Shown piece by piece: positions 1-2,816 of a stretch of 5,694 bases of DNA. The position numbers and the translations under genes are program-made. Origin of the DNA: Ruminococcus sp. GTDB lineage: Bacteria; Bacillota; Clostridia; Oscillospirales; Ruminococcaceae. The stretch lies in contig DYCW01000330.1 in NCBI GenBank assembly GCA_019417865.1, forward strand, positions 1 through 5,694, read 5' to 3'. Position 1 is the first letter of the stretch. Every line of letters begins with the position of its first letter. The notes beneath the pieces were generated by a model. It saw only the letters and a program-made list of their open reading frames with translations, ran no database searches and was not told the origin of the DNA.

Positions 1-21
1 TCAGATGTGTATAAGAGACAG
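1..21 (+). other. Tn5/Nextera sequencing adapter remnant (artefact)
   Basis: Bases 3-21 read AGATGTGTATAAGAGACAG, the 19-bp Tn5 mosaic end used in Illumina Nextera libraries. The two bases before it, TC, match the end of the read-1 adapter arm (...GCGTC) and not the read-2 arm (...CTCGG). Genomic sequence therefore starts at about base 22. Translating the adapter from base 5 gives the peptide MCIRDR, a false N-terminus that any ORF called from here would carry. Confidence 0.97.
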
Positions 22-346
22 ACATCACACCCTGTATAATGTTGTGTGCCGTCAGTTCCTTTGCCAGCTCCGGCGGCGTATAGCCCAGAATGAAGATTTC
101 ACTGTCTGGACAGTACTGCCGTACCGCCAGTGCCTCTTCCAGATTGGAGACAGCAAACCAGTGAATGCCCATCTGGTGCAGGGCGGTACAGATTCCCTCA
201 TCTCCGTGCCCATAGGCATCTGCCTTGACGACTGCCATAAAGTCGGTGTGCTCCGGCAGAATTTCTTGAATACAGCGGACATTATGTTCCAGAGCGGACA
301 GGTCAATTTCCGCCCAGGCACGATGTAATACGGATGCTTGTTTCAT
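22..346 (-). CDS. alr: Alanine racemase, N-terminal part (truncated by contig end)
   Basis: This enzyme interconverts L- and D-alanine using pyridoxal phosphate (PLP) and supplies D-Ala for peptidoglycan in the cytoplasm. About 108 codons are present. The protein starts MKQASVLHRAWAEIDLSALE, where the WAEIDLSAL stretch is the usual family N-terminus. MAVVKADAYGHG follows at residues 37-48, with the PLP-binding lysine at about K41. Further on, WFAVSNLEEAL and FILGYTPPEL match the start of the TIM barrel. The start is ATG 346-344, with AAGGAA at 357-352 five bases upstream. The C-terminal two thirds, including the catalytic tyrosine region, is missing because the read ends in adapter; this is an assembly edge and not a pseudogene. 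The frame runs off the edge without a stop. It is transcribed away from the YpsA-like gene. Confidence 0.93.
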
Positions 347-395
347 GTTGATTCCTTCTTTCGACACAAAGTTTGTGCAATTTCCAAAAAATCTC

Positions 396-424
396 TTGTT
401 CTTTTCTCCAAAACCGAGTATAAT
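396..424 (+). promoter_or_regulatory. Predicted sigma-A promoter of the YpsA-like gene
   Basis: TTGTTC (396-401) and a perfect TATAAT (419-424) lie 17 bp apart. Transcription would start near 431, about 110 nt before the TTG start codon at 540. The transcript runs through the opposing alr promoter, so the two promoters overlap face to face. Confidence 0.6.
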
Positions 425-452
425 GGGAGATGGATGTTTTTATTTCTTTCTT

Positions 453-481
453 ATTGTATCATAGAATGTGCAATCTGTCTA
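453..481 (-). promoter_or_regulatory. Predicted sigma-A promoter of alr
   Basis: On the minus strand TAGACA (481-476) and TACAAT (458-453) are separated by 17 bp, and each box differs from consensus at one base. Transcription would start near 446 and give a 5' leader of about 100 nt before the alr ATG. The leader crosses the plus-strand promoter at 396-424. A 13-bp dyad, CACAAA-G-TTTGTG at 365-377, lies just upstream of the alr ribosome binding site. Confidence 0.65.
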
Positions 482-539
482 CACGCAGGAATTGCCATCT
501 TTTAAAAATATAGGATTCCATCAGACAGGAGGATTTTTT

Positions 540-1247
540 TTGCAGCCAGTTGAATTTATCGTAACAGACGGGTATCCGCAGGATACCACCTTTTTACAGT
601 TCCGTAAGCAGACTGCTTGTTTTAGCGGTCACCGACCCAATGCGTTTCCAGAGGGGACGATGCTGGGTCTTTCGATGATTGATTTATTAAAAACGCTGCT
701 TGCCGGCAGTATTGAGCTGGCATTGCAGGATGGGTTTCGTTATTTTCTGGATGGACTGGCAGAGGGGGTGGATCTCTGGGCAGCAGAATATCTGCTTTAT
801 CGAAAAGAGCATGGGAATATCCCCATGCATTTGATTGCCGTAGAACCCTGTCTGCATTATCTGGAAAATCGCCGCAGCGGGAAAGAAGAGATGATGCAGT
901 ATGTCGAGCATACAGACGCCTTGATTACGATTCCGATGCAGGGCAAATATAGTTTTTTGCGGCGAAATGATTATATGCTGGAACACAGCTGGCGGCTGAT
1001 TTGTATGATTTGTAAGCAGAATGGTGGTACAGCCTATACACTGAAACGGGCTGTGAAAGACCAAAAAGAGATTCACTGTATGGATGTCAGCAATCCCAAT
1101 TTACTGTTTCAATTCACCATGTACTTTCTGGAACAGGAGTGGGCAGTGCCGCATACTGCTGAAGAGCGATATGTGTACTATCAGGTGCATCCGGAGATGA
1201 TACCGGTTTGTTCCTCGCTCTTGAAAGGGTATGCAAAGGGATGGTGA
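540..1247 (+). CDS. YpsA/DUF1273-family SLOG-fold protein
   Basis: The 235-residue protein belongs to the DUF1273/YpsA family, a Rossmann-like SLOG domain thought to bind a nucleotide-type ligand. Bacillus YpsA has been linked to cell division, but the biochemical role is not settled. Visible motifs are CFSGHRP (27-33), GLAEGVDLWAAE (72-83), LIAVEPC (98-104), RRNDYMLEHSWRL (141-153) and GGTAYTLKRA (162-171), in the family order. I chose TTG 540-542 because a perfect AGGAGG (527-532) sits seven bases upstream. The in-frame GTG at 468 has no ribosome site and would add 24 residues that do not resemble the family. Compared with the roughly 180-residue Bacillus protein it has a longer N-terminus (about 20 residues) and a C-terminal tail of about 50 residues. 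It is convergent with rpsT. Confidence 0.85.
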   Translation: MQPVEFIVTDGYPQDTTFLQFRKQTACFSGHRPNAFPEGTMLGLSMIDLLKTLLAGSIELALQDGFRYFLDGLAEGVDLWAAEYLLYRKEHGNIPMHLIAVEPCLHYLENRRSGKEEMMQYVEHTDALITIPMQGKYSFLRRNDYMLEHSWRLICMICKQNGGTAYTLKRAVKDQKEIHCMDVSNPNLLFQFTMYFLEQEWAVPHTAEERYVYYQVHPEMIPVCSSLLKGYAKGW

Positions 1248-1351
1248 AAATAGAATGCATGTTGTTATCATACCATAAAGCAAAAGAAATTGCAAACGGC
1301 AGACGGCATCGTATTTTCGCTGCACACATGTTGGTGGAATCGTCTATAAAC

Positions 1352-1383
1352 AAAAAACCGCATGTCTCAACAACATGCGGTTT
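1352..1383 (-). terminator. Intrinsic terminator of rpsT, possibly shared with the convergent gene
   Basis: AAACCGCATGT (1355-1365) pairs with ACATGCGGTTT (1373-1383) in an 11-bp perfect stem with a 7-base loop. Read on the minus strand the stem is followed by six T residues (1357-1352, partly within the stem), the form of a rho-independent terminator, about 36 bases after the rpsT stop. The plus side has only TTT and then GCGGC, so termination of the YpsA-like transcript would be weaker. A second small hairpin, CGTTTC/GAAACG (1399-1414), lies between it and the rpsT stop. Confidence 0.85.
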
Positions 1384-1418
1384 GCGGCAAAATCGCCCCG
1401 TTTCCGGGGAAACGTGTC

Positions 1419-1679
1419 TTAGTTAGAAGCGTTGAGCTTCTTTGCCAGCTGAGACTTCTTTCTGGCAGCTGCATTCTTGTGCAGCAGACCCTTTGCACAA
1501 GCCTGATCCACCTTCTTGATGGCAACCCGGATAGCTGCTTCCTTGTCCGCAGCGTTCTCGGAGCAAGCCAGATCAGCTTTCTTGATCATGGTCTTCAGGT
1601 TGGACTTTCTTGTCTTGTTGGCAGCAGCCTTTGTGGCATTGACACGGACTCTCTTCTTAGCGGATTTAATATTTGGCAT
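1419..1679 (-). CDS. rpsT: 30S ribosomal protein S20
   Basis: An 86-residue basic protein that binds 16S rRNA early in assembly of the small ribosomal subunit. It opens with MPNIKSAKKRVRVNA, continues with TRKSNLKTMIKKAD and ends in KGLLHKNAAARKKSQLAKKL, all typical of S20, and the length is normal for the family. ATG 1679-1677 has AGGAGG at 1694-1689, nine bases upstream. It is monocistronic here: its own promoter lies at 1831-1859 and a strong terminator follows it. The long structured leader suggests control after transcription starts. In Escherichia coli S20 is known to regulate its own synthesis; whether it does so here is inference. Confidence 0.97.
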   Translation of the reverse strand: MPNIKSAKKRVRVNATKAAANKTRKSNLKTMIKKADLACSENAADKEAAIRVAIKKVDQACAKGLLHKNAAARKKSQLAKKLNASN

Positions 1680-1823
1680 AATTTGTTACCTCCTGCTGTA
1701 ACTTCAAAATTTTCTGCATATGCGAGTTGGTTTGTCAGCGAAAAGCGGAAGTGACACGGTACCGCTTTTTTGCAAATGGAACGACCATATGCGGATGCCA
1801 TCGGGTTTTATGGCATCATGACT
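1680..1823 (-). promoter_or_regulatory. Structured 5' leader of rpsT (candidate autoregulatory RNA)
   Basis: Read on the minus strand the leader can form four hairpins in a row. H1: GATGCCAT/ATGGCATC (1817-1810 with 1801-1794), eight perfect pairs and an 8-base loop AAAACCCG. H2: GCATATGG/CCATTTGC (1792-1785 with 1779-1772), seven pairs around one mismatch and a 5-base loop. H3: AAAAGCGG/CCGCTTTT (1769-1762 with 1748-1741), terminator-like with a run of four T. H4: GTTAC/GTAAC (1702-1698 with 1689-1685), whose loop and 3' arm contain the ribosome site AGGAGG. H1, H2 and H3 are separated by only one or two bases. GCATATGC at 1723-1716 could compete for the 5' arm of H2. This is the layout of ribosomal-protein leaders that control attenuation or translation. 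I do not recognise it as a named Rfam family. Confidence 0.5.
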
Positions 1824-1830
1824 AACTTTA

Positions 1831-1859
1831 ATTATAACATAGCTTTTTGTAAAATGCAA
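1831..1859 (-). promoter_or_regulatory. Predicted sigma-A promoter of rpsT
   Basis: On the minus strand TTGCAT (1859-1854) is followed after 17 bp by TATAAT (1836-1831), preceded by TG at the extended -10 position (TGTTATAAT). The start would be near 1823, giving a leader of about 145 nt. A 10-bp perfect palindrome, TGCAATTGCA (1855-1864), overlaps the -35 box; no bound regulator is known. Confidence 0.75.
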
Positions 1860-1919
1860 TTGCAGATTTTGAAAAAAATTGACGAAAATACAGCGTGGAA
1901 AGATAGCAGATTGCACAAA

Positions 1920-2522
1920 TTATTGCAGTTGTTGTTTGGTAATGCTCTGGACACCGGTACGGAGCAGATTCATGGAAAGGGTTGCCATGTGATGGGCAGT
2001 CTGTTTACAGTTGTTTTGCAGCCAGATATCGATCATCCCGACGCAGCCGGAGAGAAAGAAGCTTGTGACATATTTTAAATCCTGTGCATCCAGCTCCTCT
2101 TCATCGGAGATCATGCGGAGGGCTTTGGTGCCGTTTTCGGCAATTAGGTTTTCCAGTTTCCTTACAAATGCAATATCGCCGTTCGGGCTCATCAGTGCAC
2201 GGCAGAGTGGTTGGTTTTCAGATAAGACTGTGAAAAATTGTTCGAGTTTTTCAGAGAATGTGTTTTGCTGATGGTTGTCAATAATAGGAAGAAACTGTTC
2301 CATTAGGTTGTTTTCAGTCTGTTCCAGCAGGTCATAAATATCCGTATAGTGCAGGTAGAAGGTGGAGCGATTGATATCCACCAGGTCGGCAAGTTCCCGT
2401 ACGGAAATATCTTTGACAGGTTTTTGCTGCATAAGCTGTACAAATCCACTGAGAATCATTGCCCGGGTACGGCGGACACGGCGTTCCTGTCTCGAAGAAG
2501 CCGCAGGAATCGTTTTTTGCAT
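1920..2522 (-). CDS. TetR/AcrR-family transcriptional regulator
   Basis: A 200-residue cytoplasmic DNA-binding protein, normal in length for the family. Residues 13-60 form the TetR DNA-binding domain: RRVRRTRAMILSGFVQLM (helix 1), then ISVRELADLVDI and the recognition helix NRSTFYLHYTDIYDLLEQ. The C-terminal part contains FFLSGCVGMIDIWLQNN, which resembles the TetR_C_8-type ligand-binding domain common in Firmicutes. I chose ATG 2522-2520 because AAGAAGG (2537-2531) lies eight bases upstream. An in-frame TTG at 2555 would add 11 residues but has no ribosome site. It lies downstream of, and on the same strand as, the YhgE/Pip gene, with its own strong promoter. The likely target is that gene and possibly itself; the inducer is unknown. 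I see no clear terminator after it, so some transcription may continue into rpsT. Confidence 0.92.
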   Translation of the reverse strand: MQKTIPAASSRQERRVRRTRAMILSGFVQLMQQKPVKDISVRELADLVDINRSTFYLHYTDIYDLLEQTENNLMEQFLPIIDNHQQNTFSEKLEQFFTVLSENQPLCRALMSPNGDIAFVRKLENLIAENGTKALRMISDEEELDAQDLKYVTSFFLSGCVGMIDIWLQNNCKQTAHHMATLSMNLLRTGVQSITKQQLQ

Positions 2523-2582
2523 AGGAGATGCCTTCTTTCTGCTGCATGGCAGCAATTTTCATTAAAATATGTACGTTCGATG

Positions 2583-2599
2583 GACAGATTTTATCTGTC
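2583..2599. promoter_or_regulatory. 17-bp dyad in the tetR leader (candidate operator)
   Basis: GACAGAT (2583-2589), TTT, ATCTGTC (2593-2599): two perfect 7-bp arms around a 3-bp centre, a size usual for TetR-family operators. It lies about 60 bp upstream of the tetR start and about 95 bp downstream of the predicted transcription start. It could block elongation or act as an RNA hairpin at the stop codon of the small leader ORF. No T-tract follows on either side, so it is not a terminator. The same full sequence is not seen near the YhgE/Pip promoter. Confidence 0.4.
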
Positions 2600-2674
2600 A
2601 CAAGGTTTGTGGTTGGCGGCGGCAGCATGCATTTTCGTTGCACTTCCGTTCAAATCGTATTTTGTGCGTGTCAT
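2591..2674 (-). CDS. Possible 27-residue leader peptide upstream of tetR
   Basis: A short ORF begins with ATG 2674-2672, about 19 nt after the predicted transcription start, and ends with TAA at 2593-2591. It encodes a basic peptide beginning MTRTKYDLNGSATKMHAAAA and ending PCDR. A possible ribosome site, AGGGGG (2691-2686), is 11 bases upstream but can fold into a GGGG/CCCC hairpin (2690-2687 with 2682-2679). The stop codon falls in the loop of the dyad at 2583-2599. I recognise no family, and the codons may be chance. Its position at the 5' end of a strongly promoted transcript before a regulator is the main reason to list it. Confidence 0.25.
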   Translation of the reverse strand: MTRTKYDLNGSATKMHAAAANHKPCDR

Positions 2675-2699
2675 AGTCGGGGCAGCCCCCTATTTCAAA

Positions 2700-2728
2700 A
2701 TCATAACAAAAGAAATCATAGTTGTCAA
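2700..2728 (-). promoter_or_regulatory. Strong sigma-A promoter of tetR
   Basis: A perfect TTGACA (2728-2723) is followed after exactly 17 bp by TATGAT (2705-2700), with TG at the extended -10 position (TGTTATGAT). The start would be near 2693, about 170 nt before tetR. A 9-bp palindrome, GTTG-T-CAAC (2721-2729), covers the -35 box, and AGTTGTC (2720-2726) recurs at the YhgE/Pip promoter. Confidence 0.8.
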
Positions 2729-2761
2729 CCCGTAAAACGATGGTTTTTTATTTGCATATGG

Positions 2762-2795
2762 CAGCAGGCGGTAACGATTACCGCCTGCTGTTTTT
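2762..2795 (+). terminator. Strong terminator-like hairpin between yhgE-type gene and tetR
   Basis: CAGCAGGCGGTAA (2762-2774) pairs perfectly with TTACCGCCTGCTG (2778-2790), 13 bp around a CGA loop. Five T and then GTTTTT follow on the plus strand. On the minus strand, the direction of both flanking genes, the stem is followed by CCATATGCAAATAAAAAACC, with no T-tract. It may still end the YhgE/Pip transcript by hairpin alone, or it may stop plus-strand transcription from entering that gene. I call plus because of the T-tract. Confidence 0.6.
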
Positions 2796-2816
2796 GTTTT
2801 TCTCTGTATCGGGTTG

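Noticed and set aside
5..328. Plus-strand ORF of 107 codons at the left edge
   Set aside because: Its start is in the Nextera adapter and the rest is the reverse of alr, whose minus-strand frame shows clear alanine racemase motifs.
468..539. GTG start extending the YpsA-like protein by 24 residues
   Set aside because: There is no ribosome site before 468, the extension crosses the AGGAGG at 527, and TTG 540 is ideally spaced.
2583..2599. The tetR-leader dyad read as a terminator
   Set aside because: No T-tract follows on either strand and the stem is AT-rich and short.
2332..2643. 103-codon minus-strand ORF overlapping tetR and its leader
   Set aside because: It is in a different frame over most of the TetR-coding sequence, begins at GTG with no good ribosome site, and has Pro/Cys-rich composition without a family match.
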